NCBI GenBank assembly: GCA_029821735.1
Contig: JALGSU010000007.1
Location: forward strand, 1-64,000
From: Candidatus Zipacnadia bacterium
GTDB lineage: Bacteria; Armatimonadota; Zipacnadia; Zipacnadales; UBA5352
Length of the DNA: 64,000 bases
Direction of reading: 5' to 3'
Shown: positions 52,684 through 61,123 of the stretch, piece by piece
Numbering within the stretch: position 1 is the first letter of the stretch
Layout: each line of letters begins with the position of its first letter
Translations under genes and position numbers: made by a program
Notes under the pieces: model-generated
Seen by the model: the letters and a program-made list of their open reading frames with translations, nothing else
Told to the model about the DNA's origin: nothing
The model's database searches: none

Positions 52684-53833
52684 ATGCGCATACTCGCCGC
52701 TGCCACTATCCTCATCGCCTGCGCGATGGGCTGCGCGTTCGCTCAACCGTTCACCATCGAGACTTTCGACGACGTTGCGGCCCTGCAGGAGCGCACGGCG
52801 TTCTCGCTCTACCCCGCCGACGCCACGCTCTCGACGGCCGCCGAGGATGCCGCAGTCGGCGACGGTGCGCTGACCGTCACGTTGCCTGCCAAAGCCCGGG
52901 TCACCTTCGCGGTGGACCCGCAACTGGTGTGGGACAACGAGGCGTGGGACCAGTGCGACGGCATCCGCTTTTGGGTCAAGGGCGATGGCTCCGACAGCTA
53001 CGGCTGCGTGGCATTCGGGCCACGGTACCCGTATCTGTACGAGGCGTGGTTCCCGCTCAAGGAGACGCAGTGGCACCAGTTGAGCTTCCGGCTCGACGAG
53101 TTGGTGTCGATGAGCCCGGTCGGGCCGATGGGAGCACCAGGCATGGCGCCGGCCAGCGGGATCGCGACGATCGTGCTCGGGACGCGCTGGTATCTCGTGT
53201 GGAACAACGAGCCCATGCCGCCAGAGGCGCGACCGCTGGCCGAGGTGCTGGGGATGATGAGGGACAAGCAGCCGGTGCGCGTGTATTGCATGGGCGACTC
53301 CGTCACTGCGGGCACGGGGCTGGCAGACAAATACAACGAGCAGTATGCGGTGTTGCTGCAGGGGCTGCTGCGCGAACGTCTCGGGTACGATGGAATCAGC
53401 GTGGAGAGCCGCGCAGTCGGTGGGGCGAAACTCGTGGACGCGCGTGTGTGGGCCGTGCGAGACTTCGCGGGCGAGCCGCCGGACCTCGTCACGATCTGCT
53501 ACGGCTACAATGACAAGTCCGCGGGGCAGTCCAAGGACCGACCGCATCTGCAAACTCACCGGAGGCAACTCAACCATCGTGCCGATCAGTTCACTTCGCG
53601 GAGGACAGTGGCGATATGTGATGATGGAGGACTTCGCCGAGGGCGTCCGCGAGGTGGCAGCGGCGCGAGGCCTGGAGTGCATCGACCTGTCAACCGAGAT
53701 CGAGGGCGTCGGGCGGTTGACGTGGCAGACGGGCTACCTCAAGGACCGCGCGCATCCGAACGCCGCCGGGCATCAATGGTTGGCCGAACGGATGGCCGAC
53801 TGGTTCATGGAGAAGATCGGCGAGCTGGACTGA
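52684..53833 (+). pseudogene. Secreted SGNH/GDSL hydrolase, frameshifted by a 4-bp tandem repeat
   Basis: From ATG 52684 the frame encodes a signal peptide (MRILAAATILIACAMGCAFAQ), a beta-sandwich region (~25-170) and an SGNH-hydrolase domain with GDSVTAGTG (Ser block) and GYNDKS (Asn block). It then loses frame at ~53540. The Asp/His block (DRAHPNAAGH) is in the +1 frame and ends at 53833. The break lies at a tandem GACC repeat (53536-53543): removing one copy joins SKD to RICKLTGGN and restores the whole protein. The gene is therefore either recently inactivated, phase-variable by slippage, or an assembly error. The first-frame ORF runs on into the next gene only by chance. Confidence 0.82.
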
Positions 53834-53841
53834 GGGAAGGC

Positions 53842-55347
53842 CTACAGCTCGCGCTTGACGACTTTGCCGGAGGGGTTGCGAGGCAGGGCATCGCGCAACT
53901 CGACGATCTGCGGGACCTTGAAGGACGCGAGGTGGCGCGTGCAATGGCGCTTCACCTCGCGTTCGTCGAGTTCTGCGCCCGGCTGAGGCACTACCACCGC
54001 CTTGACCACCTCGCCAAGCACCGCATGCTCAGCACCGATTGCCGCGGCCTCGAGGATGTCGGGGTGGCGCGTGAGGACGTTCTCGACCTCGACCGGGTAG
54101 ACGTTCTCCCCCGCGACGATGATCATCTCCTTCTTCCGCCCCTGCAGGAAGATGAAACCGTCCTCGTCGACGAAGGCCGTGTCGCCCGTGTGCAGCCACC
54201 CGTCAACGATCGCCTCGGCGGTCGCCCCCGGGCGCTTGTAGTAGCCCGCGACAACGCTCGGCCCCGCGATGAGCAACTCCCCCACCTCACCGGGCGGCAG
54301 ATCGAGGCCCTCGTCGTCGACGATCCGGGCTTGCAGTTCGGGCACCAGCGTGCCGATGGACTCGGCGTGGCTGACCGCGAATTCATCAGGCAGGACCGTG
54401 GTGACCGACGTGGTCTCGGTCAGGCCGAAGAAGTTATGCAGGGCGACGCAGGGGAACAACTCGCGCAGGCGCTCAATCGTCTGAACGGGCATGGGCGCGC
54501 CTGAGTAGGCGATCAGACGCAATGACGCGAGGTCCCAGTCGGCGATGTTCTGGAGGCGGGTGAGGAGAATCATGGTGGTCGGGACGTTGAAGAAAGTGGT
54601 CGCTCGATGCTGCTCAATGAGATCGAGCAGGCCGCTCGGGTTGGTCTGAGCAGTGATGACCACCGTCGAGCCAAGCAGCAGCGACGTGGGTAGGATGGTG
54701 TTCAGACCGGTCACATGGAAGAGCGGGACCACGAGAATGTGCACGTCATCGGGCCGGAAGCCATGCCCGCGGATGGTGCTCTGCACGTTGAAGAGCACGT
54801 TCCCGTGGGTAATCATCGCGCCCTTGGGCAGGCCGGTAGTGCCGGAGGTGTAGATGATCGCGGCGATGTCTCCCGGAGCCATCTCGGGGAGATCGAACTC
54901 GCGCGCGCCCTCGCCGGTGAGTTTCGCGACGGGGACGACGCCTTCCGCGTCGAGGTCCACACCGATCACGGCTTCGATGCCGGGCAGATCGCTGAGGGCG
55001 ACTGAGACCGTCGGCCACGTACGCTCGTGAGCGACCAGGAGGCGGGCCTCGACGTCGCCGATGATGAAAGCCATCTCTTCGGCCTTCAGGCGAATGTTGA
55101 CGGGGACGGCGGTGGCGCCGGTGCGGATCACGCCGAGGTAGCAGATCACCGAGTGCAGGCAGTTGGGCATGACCAGCGCGACGCGGTCGCCCGGGCCCAC
55201 ATCGAAGAACTCGCGCAGGTGGCGAGAGAAGTTCTCGATCACCTGCCCAAGCTCGGAGAAAGAGACAGAGTCGCAGCCATCGATGGCGGCGACTCTGTCC
55301 CCATAGCGTGCGACGGCTGTGTTGAGCAACTCAATCAGGTTGCGCAT
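53842..55347 (-). CDS. AMP-forming acyl-CoA synthetase (class I, ~500 aa)
   Basis: A 501-aa ANL enzyme. Motif [20 protein letters not shown], the A5 motif FGLTETTS, A8 HTGDTAFVDEDGFIFLQGRKKEMI and adenylation Lys in NPSGKVVKREL are all present. The LFHVTGLN motif and length match fatty- or aryl-CoA ligases rather than acetyl-CoA synthetases. ATG 55347, GAGG upstream. It is 16 nt after the sugar-isomerase gene on the minus strand and overlaps no other gene. Substrate is unknown, perhaps an aromatic or fatty acid released by the esterase of the same locus. Confidence 0.9.
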   Translation of the reverse strand: MRNLIELLNTAVARYGDRVAAIDGCDSVSFSELGQVIENFSRHLREFFDVGPGDRVALVMPNCLHSVICYLGVIRTGATAVPVNIRLKAEEMAFIIGDVEARLLVAHERTWPTVSVALSDLPGIEAVIGVDLDAEGVVPVAKLTGEGAREFDLPEMAPGDIAAIIYTSGTTGLPKGAMITHGNVLFNVQSTIRGHGFRPDDVHILVVPLFHVTGLNTILPTSLLLGSTVVITAQTNPSGLLDLIEQHRATTFFNVPTTMILLTRLQNIADWDLASLRLIAYSGAPMPVQTIERLRELFPCVALHNFFGLTETTSVTTVLPDEFAVSHAESIGTLVPELQARIVDDEGLDLPPGEVGELLIAGPSVVAGYYKRPGATAEAIVDGWLHTGDTAFVDEDGFIFLQGRKKEMIIVAGENVYPVEVENVLTRHPDILEAAAIGAEHAVLGEVVKAVVVPQPGAELDEREVKRHCTRHLASFKVPQIVELRDALPRNPSGKVVKREL

Positions 55348-55363
55348 ACCGCCTCACGAGATA

Positions 55364-56161
55364 TCAGATATTGGCCTTCATCCAGTCGAGGCACTTGGCG
55401 TATGCGACGCCGAAGTCTTCGGGGGCCTCGCACTCGGCGTGCCAGGGGCCGTCGAAGCCGGCGGCCTTCAGGGAGGCGACGGCAGAGTCGAGCGGGATCT
55501 CGCCCTCGCCCAGCGCGGCGCCGACGTAATCTGGCCGGGCATTGTTGCCGTCCTTCATGTGAGTGCTGAGCACGTAGGGCGCCACTGCCTCATAGATGGC
55601 CGGCAGTTCGTCTACCTCGTAGCCAAACCAGCGATAGTTCATGGTGTCGAGGTTGGTGCCCACACGCGGGTGCTTGAAGTGCTCGAGCACGGTCATCATG
55701 ACCTTGTGATCGTTGCTGACCACACCATGGTTGTCGATGGCCAGATACAGGTCCATCGCTTCGCAGACCGGCAGAGCGGCCTCGACTGACTTGATGATGG
55801 CCGCAGCGTGCTGGTCCTCGGGGACCTCGTCCTTGACCGCGCCACCCTCGGTGCGGAAGATGTGGCAGTCGAGCATGAGAGTCAGTTCGCCGATGCGCTT
55901 CATCCGCTCGACCTGGTCGGCGATGGCAGCATCGTCGAGCAGCACGAAGTCGTTGCCCAGTGACAGACCGGTGATGGCGATACCCACGTCGTCGGCAACC
56001 TTCTTGATCTCGGCGGTGTTGGCCTTCGCGTCATCGCAATCCTCAGGCTCGATGTCACGCCACATCAGCTCAACATTGCCGAAGCCAGTCTCCGAAGCCC
56101 ACTGCAGAAATTCCGCGACCGTGTCGCCCGGTGCACGATAATGGATCAGACCAAGACTCAT
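55364..56161 (-). CDS. Sugar phosphate isomerase/epimerase family protein
   Basis: A 265-aa AP-endonuclease-2-type TIM barrel. Metal residues fit GFGNVELMWRD, DNHGVVSND and THMKDGN, followed by the C-terminal DGPWHAECEAPED. Family members isomerise xylose, tagatose or inositol derivatives. The start MSLGLIHYR at 56161 has GAGGAG upstream. It lies between large secreted hydrolases and a CoA ligase and likely works on products imported from their action. Confidence 0.87.
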   Translation of the reverse strand: MSLGLIHYRAPGDTVAEFLQWASETGFGNVELMWRDIEPEDCDDAKANTAEIKKVADDVGIAITGLSLGNDFVLLDDAAIADQVERMKRIGELTLMLDCHIFRTEGGAVKDEVPEDQHAAAIIKSVEAALPVCEAMDLYLAIDNHGVVSNDHKVMMTVLEHFKHPRVGTNLDTMNYRWFGYEVDELPAIYEAVAPYVLSTHMKDGNNARPDYVGAALGEGEIPLDSAVASLKAAGFDGPWHAECEAPEDFGVAYAKCLDWMKANI

Positions 56162-56269
56162 TGCAGTCTCCTCACATTCGCGTTTCATGTCTGGTGTAGC
56201 GTCACTTACTTCGACGGCGTCCGAACGAGTCCTCCTCGTGTCCGCGACAATTGCAGATGACCCACAGGC

Positions 56270-59254
56270 CTACAGCTCCGCCCCTCGCGCGGCGGCGGCA
56301 ATGGCCTCAGCCACTACATCGACGTCAGCGTCGGTGGTGACCGTAAGCGCATCATCAGCCCCTGCGGCCGCGTAGTACTTCGCCGACCATGCGAACTCGT
56401 CGCGCACGGCGGCGTCGGGCAGCGGGTGGGCCATCTGGTCGACGGTGTTGATGAGTGCCATCGGGCGCGGGGCCAGCAGGGCGGGCAGGTCTGGCAGGTC
56501 ATAGGTTTCAAGCGCTTTGGGCACCCAGAAATACCCGCGGACGTTGTGCCACTTGTTGTCGAGGATCATGCGATACGAGCCGAGCATGCCAACCGTCGCC
56601 ACTGCTCCGACGCGCTCATCGGCGAGCCCGGCGGCCAGCACCCAGGTGCCACCAAGCCCTTCGCCCGCCAGCACATACCCGTCGGTGGCGAGATCCTCTC
56701 GCGAGTCGAGCCAGTCCATGCAGCGGGTCAGGTCAAAGGCACGCGCCCCGAGGAGCGTCTTCCCTGCGCCGGTAAACGCGATTGCATGGCCGTCCCGGCG
56801 CCACTGACTGGCGTCATACTCGACCGTGCGGCCACGCGCGCCGCGCTCGATATCGAGTTCCCCGGCGCCGCGGACATCCACCGCCAGAACGGTGTGACCG
56901 CTCCGGGCCAGGGCCAGTGGGACGGATTCGTCCTTCACCTGAGTGGGTTTGCCGAACTCTGAGGCCCAGATGATCGGCGATCCAGTCGCGCCCGCTTCCG
57001 GCCTGATCAGCAGCGCCGGGAGCTCGATGCCCGCCTCACTGGCGATCGTCAGCTTCTCTATCGTGAGCGTGTCGTGCGGGTACTGCCCGACCTCTCGGGA
57101 GCGTGGGGTCTCGCGATCTGCGGGTGCATGCAGCGCAATCTTCACCAGAACGGCGGCGCGGCGCTCGGTCAGGAAGCGCTCGCGAGCGACCGCGTCAGCA
57201 GCCGGCTCGGGACGCGCCGGTGCCATCTCCCGCATGAGCTTCGCGTTCATCTGATCCTCACGCAGACTGCCGAGATCAAGCTCCACCGAACCGTGTTCAG
57301 TGCACCAAAGATCCTCGACAGGCAGGGCCTCTATAGGACCCTCAGCCATGCCAGCATCCATGCCGAGCCAACGGTTGTACCACTCGTAAGCGGCCTCGCG
57401 CTTGGGCTGCTCCATGTTGTGCACACCGGCAACAAGCTGGAAGTGGTTCGCGTCAGGTGCGCCGAAGATGTCGTAGAGCGGCTGCAGCCAGTCGCGGCGA
57501 GAGCGGTGGCCGCGCTCTTCGCCGGAGTCCTCGCCCACGATCCAGCGGCAGGCGCGCGGCGGGATCAGCCCGATCAGACGCAGGTCGATGTCACGCTTGG
57601 CGAGATAGTATGTGTTCTCGCACGAGCCGCCCGGGTGTGCCGCCGCGCAGCCGACGGTCTTCGGGTGGCATGCGGTGATCAGCAGCGTCATTTGGCCGCC
57701 ACCGGAGTTGCCGCCAACCGCAATTCGCTCGGGGTCGACCTCCGGTCGGGTGAGCATGTAGTCGACGACCCGCACCCCGTCCCAAGTGCGCAGGCCGCTC
57801 AGGCTGCGGCCCACGAGGTAGCTCGGGCGCAGCGCGTAGTGATGCTGGCCGACCGGGCCACCCTTGCGGCCGAGTTCCTCGGGCGGCTCGGAGTATGTGA
57901 TGCGCTCGCCCTGCCCCATCGGATCAAACGCGCAGGCGACGTATCCCTTCTGCGCCAGCCCAAGAGCGAATTCGTGGTAGAGATGGTAGCCCTTGCCCTC
58001 GGCGGCATGGCCCATGGTGATGCAGACCGCGGGCGCCGGCAGCGAATGGCCCTTGGGTATGTAGAAGTTCATCGGCACGAAGTAGCCCGGCTCGGTCTCG
58101 ATGATGATCTTCTCGATGGTGCAATAGTCCAGCTCGATCCTTCCGACCATCTTCGGGTTCAGCGCAGTAGGCTCGGGCCAGCGGCCGAACAGCTCGCCGA
58201 GACGCGAACGAGTGTCCACCTGCCATGCGCGCACATCCTCGGGCGTCTGCAGAGCATCTCGCTCAGCGGTGACTGCCTGGTTGCGGGCGGTGATGAAGGG
58301 CTGGACGTAGCGTGACAACATGCCGGCCGCGTTGCGCTGCTGCGCCCCCTGATCCACCTCGCCGACCACTCTGATGCGGCTGAGGCGCTGCAGGTCAACG
58401 TCCTTGATCGTGAACTCACCCACCTGGTCGGCGCCGGTGACGACGTCATCGTTACCGTCAGCAACCACACTGCCGCGCTCCTGACCGTTTACGTAGACGC
58501 GGAACGTTGAGGCCCCGTCGGGCTCGTCGAGGTAGAGGAGTGTGAGGTCGTAGCGAGCACTGCGCTCCCAGAAGAGCGCGGTGCCATCAGCGGTCTCGAC
58601 GCCCTCGAGCGGCTGCAGGACTCGGCGACGCGAGCGGTCGACCTGCTCGTAGCCATTGAGCTCCTCGAAGGCCGCGACAGTGTAGCTGATCGGCTCCCAG
58701 GCGCCAGGAAGAGGGGGCCCCGGCACGCCCATGAACTGCACGTCGTCGAACCAGGCCGTTCCCGACCCGCGCAGATTGCAGTATATGAGGACGTAGAGCG
58801 GCTCGCCGGGGACGGTGACGCTGACCGACAATTGGGTCCAACCCGCGGTGTCCTCCGCCACGGGGCTCGTGGGCTGGGCGATGATGCTGTCGTCCGCGCC
58901 CATGAGGTATATCTGCACGTTGGGCCTGCCCGGTCCTTCAGTCTTCACCCAGGCACTGAGCGTCGCCTGGGTACCGGGCACGAGGCCCAGGTCCCGGTCG
59001 TGACCTGAGCGCCAACGGCTCAGGACGTCGGAGTGGTTCGTCATGGCCACGCAACGCTCACCGGTTCGCGCGACGCCCTCGGGCCAGAACATCTGCCGGT
59101 CACCGTCGGTGGGGGTGCGCTGCTGCCAGAAGGCGGGGAGGTCGCCGTCCGCGATCTCGAAGGAGGGGTTGGCGGCGAGATCGACGGGCTGCTGTGCGTA
59201 CGCCGTCGAGCAGACAAGAAGAAGTGCGAAAAGCAGTGCGACCACGCTGATCAC
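56270..59254 (-). CDS. Secreted protein with two alpha/beta hydrolase domains (acetyl-xylan-esterase-like)
   Basis: A 994-aa protein: signal peptide, a CBM-like beta-sandwich (~25-190: LAANPSFEIADGDLPAFW... GSGTAWFDDVQF), a second small beta region (~195-330), and two esterase-type domains. The first has the nucleophile motif GGNSGGG (~residue 516), with VPMNFYIPKGHS and AFDPMGQGERI like acetyl-xylan esterases. The second has VLAVDVRGAGEL but GEGLGG (~864) where G-x-S-x-G is expected, so its nucleophile is lost. GTG 59254 is the frame start; GTG 59245, 6 nt after GAGGTG, is an alternative. First enzyme after the DUF4091-like gene in a minus-strand operon. Confidence 0.82.
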   Translation of the reverse strand: MISVVALLFALLLVCSTAYAQQPVDLAANPSFEIADGDLPAFWQQRTPTDGDRQMFWPEGVARTGERCVAMTNHSDVLSRWRSGHDRDLGLVPGTQATLSAWVKTEGPGRPNVQIYLMGADDSIIAQPTSPVAEDTAGWTQLSVSVTVPGEPLYVLIYCNLRGSGTAWFDDVQFMGVPGPPLPGAWEPISYTVAAFEELNGYEQVDRSRRRVLQPLEGVETADGTALFWERSARYDLTLLYLDEPDGASTFRVYVNGQERGSVVADGNDDVVTGADQVGEFTIKDVDLQRLSRIRVVGEVDQGAQQRNAAGMLSRYVQPFITARNQAVTAERDALQTPEDVRAWQVDTRSRLGELFGRWPEPTALNPKMVGRIELDYCTIEKIIIETEPGYFVPMNFYIPKGHSLPAPAVCITMGHAAEGKGYHLYHEFALGLAQKGYVACAFDPMGQGERITYSEPPEELGRKGGPVGQHHYALRPSYLVGRSLSGLRTWDGVRVVDYMLTRPEVDPERIAVGGNSGGGQMTLLITACHPKTVGCAAAHPGGSCENTYYLAKRDIDLRLIGLIPPRACRWIVGEDSGEERGHRSRRDWLQPLYDIFGAPDANHFQLVAGVHNMEQPKREAAYEWYNRWLGMDAGMAEGPIEALPVEDLWCTEHGSVELDLGSLREDQMNAKLMREMAPARPEPAADAVARERFLTERRAAVLVKIALHAPADRETPRSREVGQYPHDTLTIEKLTIASEAGIELPALLIRPEAGATGSPIIWASEFGKPTQVKDESVPLALARSGHTVLAVDVRGAGELDIERGARGRTVEYDASQWRRDGHAIAFTGAGKTLLGARAFDLTRCMDWLDSREDLATDGYVLAGEGLGGTWVLAAGLADERVGAVATVGMLGSYRMILDNKWHNVRGYFWVPKALETYDLPDLPALLAPRPMALINTVDQMAHPLPDAAVRDEFAWSAKYYAAAGADDALTVTTDADVDVVAEAIAAAARGAEL

Positions 59255-59339
59255 CTCATAATGGCTGTGGCCCTCCGAGGCAGAACTGTTCGGCGTCGCC
59301 CGCAGGTGTCCTCCACCAACAGACGCGCCTCCGCAAAGT

Positions 59340-59371
59340 CAGGGGCGCCGGCAACAAGCCCGACGCCCCTG
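59340..59371 (-). terminator. Hairpin flanked by a GCAAAGTC direct repeat
   Basis: CAGGGGCG (59340-59347) pairs with CGCCCCTG (59364-59371), with additional inner pairs. Copies of GCAAAGTC flank it at 59333-59340 and 59371-59378. It lies after the DUF4091-like gene; a T-run is weak. Confidence 0.5.
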
Positions 59372-59405
59372 CAAAGTCTTCAGCCACGCAGACAAAAGCG
59401 ACCCT

Positions 59406-61091
59406 TCAGCGCTTGTTCTCGATCATGCGAGCGAGGCGCTCGCGGGCGACCATGTAGTCGGCAGGCTCGCGGCTCCAGTCGAGGAAGCTCGGGGCAATTC
59501 GGCGGACGATATCGTCGACTTTCTTGCTGCCAGCCTTCACCTCGACCATCGGATAGTGCTCAATGTCGATGGCGTCGGCCCGGTAGCCACTTCGGGACTT
59601 GCCCTGGGCGGCGAGTACCATGTACTCGTAGTCCTCGAGGCCCTCGCGGGCAAGCTTGAGCCTGATGCTGGTGACGGGGCCCTTCACGCCAGCGGGCGGG
59701 CCCGGGTAGACGAGCAGGCCCTCGCCCCAGTACTTCTCGCGGAAGTGCGGGTTCGCGTAGACGTCACCGTAGTCGTCCGACCAGTAGACGCTGGACCAGT
59801 AGAGGAAGCCGGTGACATCGTAAGTCCAGCTTGTCCAGAACGGTGCGCGGAAGGTGATGGGCGCGAAATCGATCTGCCAGAAGGGGTTGCGCTCGTCACG
59901 CTGACACAGGGCGGTGTAGCTCCAAAGCTCCTCGCCAAGGGCCAGTCGTTGGCGAGCCGTCTTCTCGTCCCATATGCCCCACAGCGGACACCAGACATTC
60001 ACCGCGCCGTAGAGGTCACCCCACTCGGCGTTGGAGGTGAGCGTCTGCTCGGTGCACATGCGACGGATCTCCGGGTCGGCCTCCTCGATCAGGGCCGCCT
60101 GCTGGCGCACGATCTCGTACTCCTCAGCGTCGTTGGGCTCGTCCTTCATGTAGATGTACGCCATCTCCAGCCAGCCGTTCTCGCGCAGGTAGGCGGCTAT
60201 GGCGCGCAGGTAGGCTTTGCACTTCTCCGGATCGTCGCGGTACTTGAACTCGATGCGCAACGAATTGACGTGCTTGTCCTCGATGAGCGCGCGCAGGCGC
60301 TCGTGGGTCTGCGAAGAGTCAAGCTCACCGGTCTCTTCGTTGAACTCGGGCCAGATAGCGCCGAAACTGCCAGGCATCGCGCGGTGGCGGAGGAACTCGT
60401 CGATATAGAGGTCCTCGATGGCCTCGAACTCGGGCTCGTCGCCAGCCATGCCGTAGGCTTTGGCGACACGGCTGCCCAAGCTGCCAAAGCGCGATTCCAT
60501 GGCGACGGTCTCGGGCAACGCGAAGCCGAAGACCTTCAGCTCGATGGAGAGGCGCGCGAGGCGCTCATCGCCAACCGTCACGGTGATCTTGCCCGAGTAG
60601 ACGCCCTTGGGGGTGTCGGCGGGCACGTAGACGTCCGCCCATACCTCCTGGTTGTCGCCGGCGAGGACGTCGAAGGGAGCCGCAGGGATGGTGCCCCCCT
60701 CAGGTGGCTGTCCGGTTGTCGGGTCGATGAAGGGTATGAGCGCATCCGGATACCAGCCCTCGGGAGCGGTGGAGCGCAGGCTCGGCTCGGTGATGTGCAC
60801 ATAGTAGGCCCGGTAGAGAGTGATGTTGCCGGCCTCAATGGCGCCCGCAGGCCCGGTCAGATCCGAGACCTCGACCGAGACAGCCTGAAGGCCGCCCGTT
60901 CCGGCACGGATGATCACGCGGAATGGCTCATACTCATTGGCCGCGGCGCTAATCTGCACGTCGCGCCCGGGGCCGGGGTCGTCCCCCTGCAACACGTGGT
61001 CCCACGGCGATGCGGTCCACACAACGGTTTCCTGAGCAAACGCCACCGTGCATGCCATGATTGCCACGATAGTCAAAGCAAGTCGCATCAT
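59406..61091 (-). CDS. Secreted DUF4091-like glycoside-hydrolase-type protein
   Basis: A 561-aa protein with signal peptide (MMRLALTIVAIMACTVAFAQ). The N-terminal beta domain (YEPFRVIIRAGTGGLQAVSVEVSDL; WADVYVPADTPKGVYSGKITV) precedes a barrel with MAYIYMKDEPND, NVWCPLWGIWDEKTA and DVTGFLYWSSVYW, and the C-terminus LREGLEDYEYM-type motif (KLAREGLEDYEYMVLAA). This is the layout of DUF4091 proteins, putative glycosidases with the acid in the DEP motif. AAGGAGG lies just upstream of 61091. It lies 32 nt after the next gene upstream and is probably co-transcribed. Confidence 0.85.
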   Translation of the reverse strand: MMRLALTIVAIMACTVAFAQETVVWTASPWDHVLQGDDPGPGRDVQISAAANEYEPFRVIIRAGTGGLQAVSVEVSDLTGPAGAIEAGNITLYRAYYVHITEPSLRSTAPEGWYPDALIPFIDPTTGQPPEGGTIPAAPFDVLAGDNQEVWADVYVPADTPKGVYSGKITVTVGDERLARLSIELKVFGFALPETVAMESRFGSLGSRVAKAYGMAGDEPEFEAIEDLYIDEFLRHRAMPGSFGAIWPEFNEETGELDSSQTHERLRALIEDKHVNSLRIEFKYRDDPEKCKAYLRAIAAYLRENGWLEMAYIYMKDEPNDAEEYEIVRQQAALIEEADPEIRRMCTEQTLTSNAEWGDLYGAVNVWCPLWGIWDEKTARQRLALGEELWSYTALCQRDERNPFWQIDFAPITFRAPFWTSWTYDVTGFLYWSSVYWSDDYGDVYANPHFREKYWGEGLLVYPGPPAGVKGPVTSIRLKLAREGLEDYEYMVLAAQGKSRSGYRADAIDIEHYPMVEVKAGSKKVDDIVRRIAPSFLDWSREPADYMVARERLARMIENKR

Positions 61092-61123
61092 GAACGCCTC
61101 CTTGAATCGCTGCGGCGCGCCAG

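Noticed and set aside
53534..54504. Continuation of the 606-aa ORF beyond the SGNH hydrolase into the acyl-CoA synthetase region
   Set aside because: After the GACC repeat the frame is the wrong one; it only stays open by chance across the opposite-strand gene.
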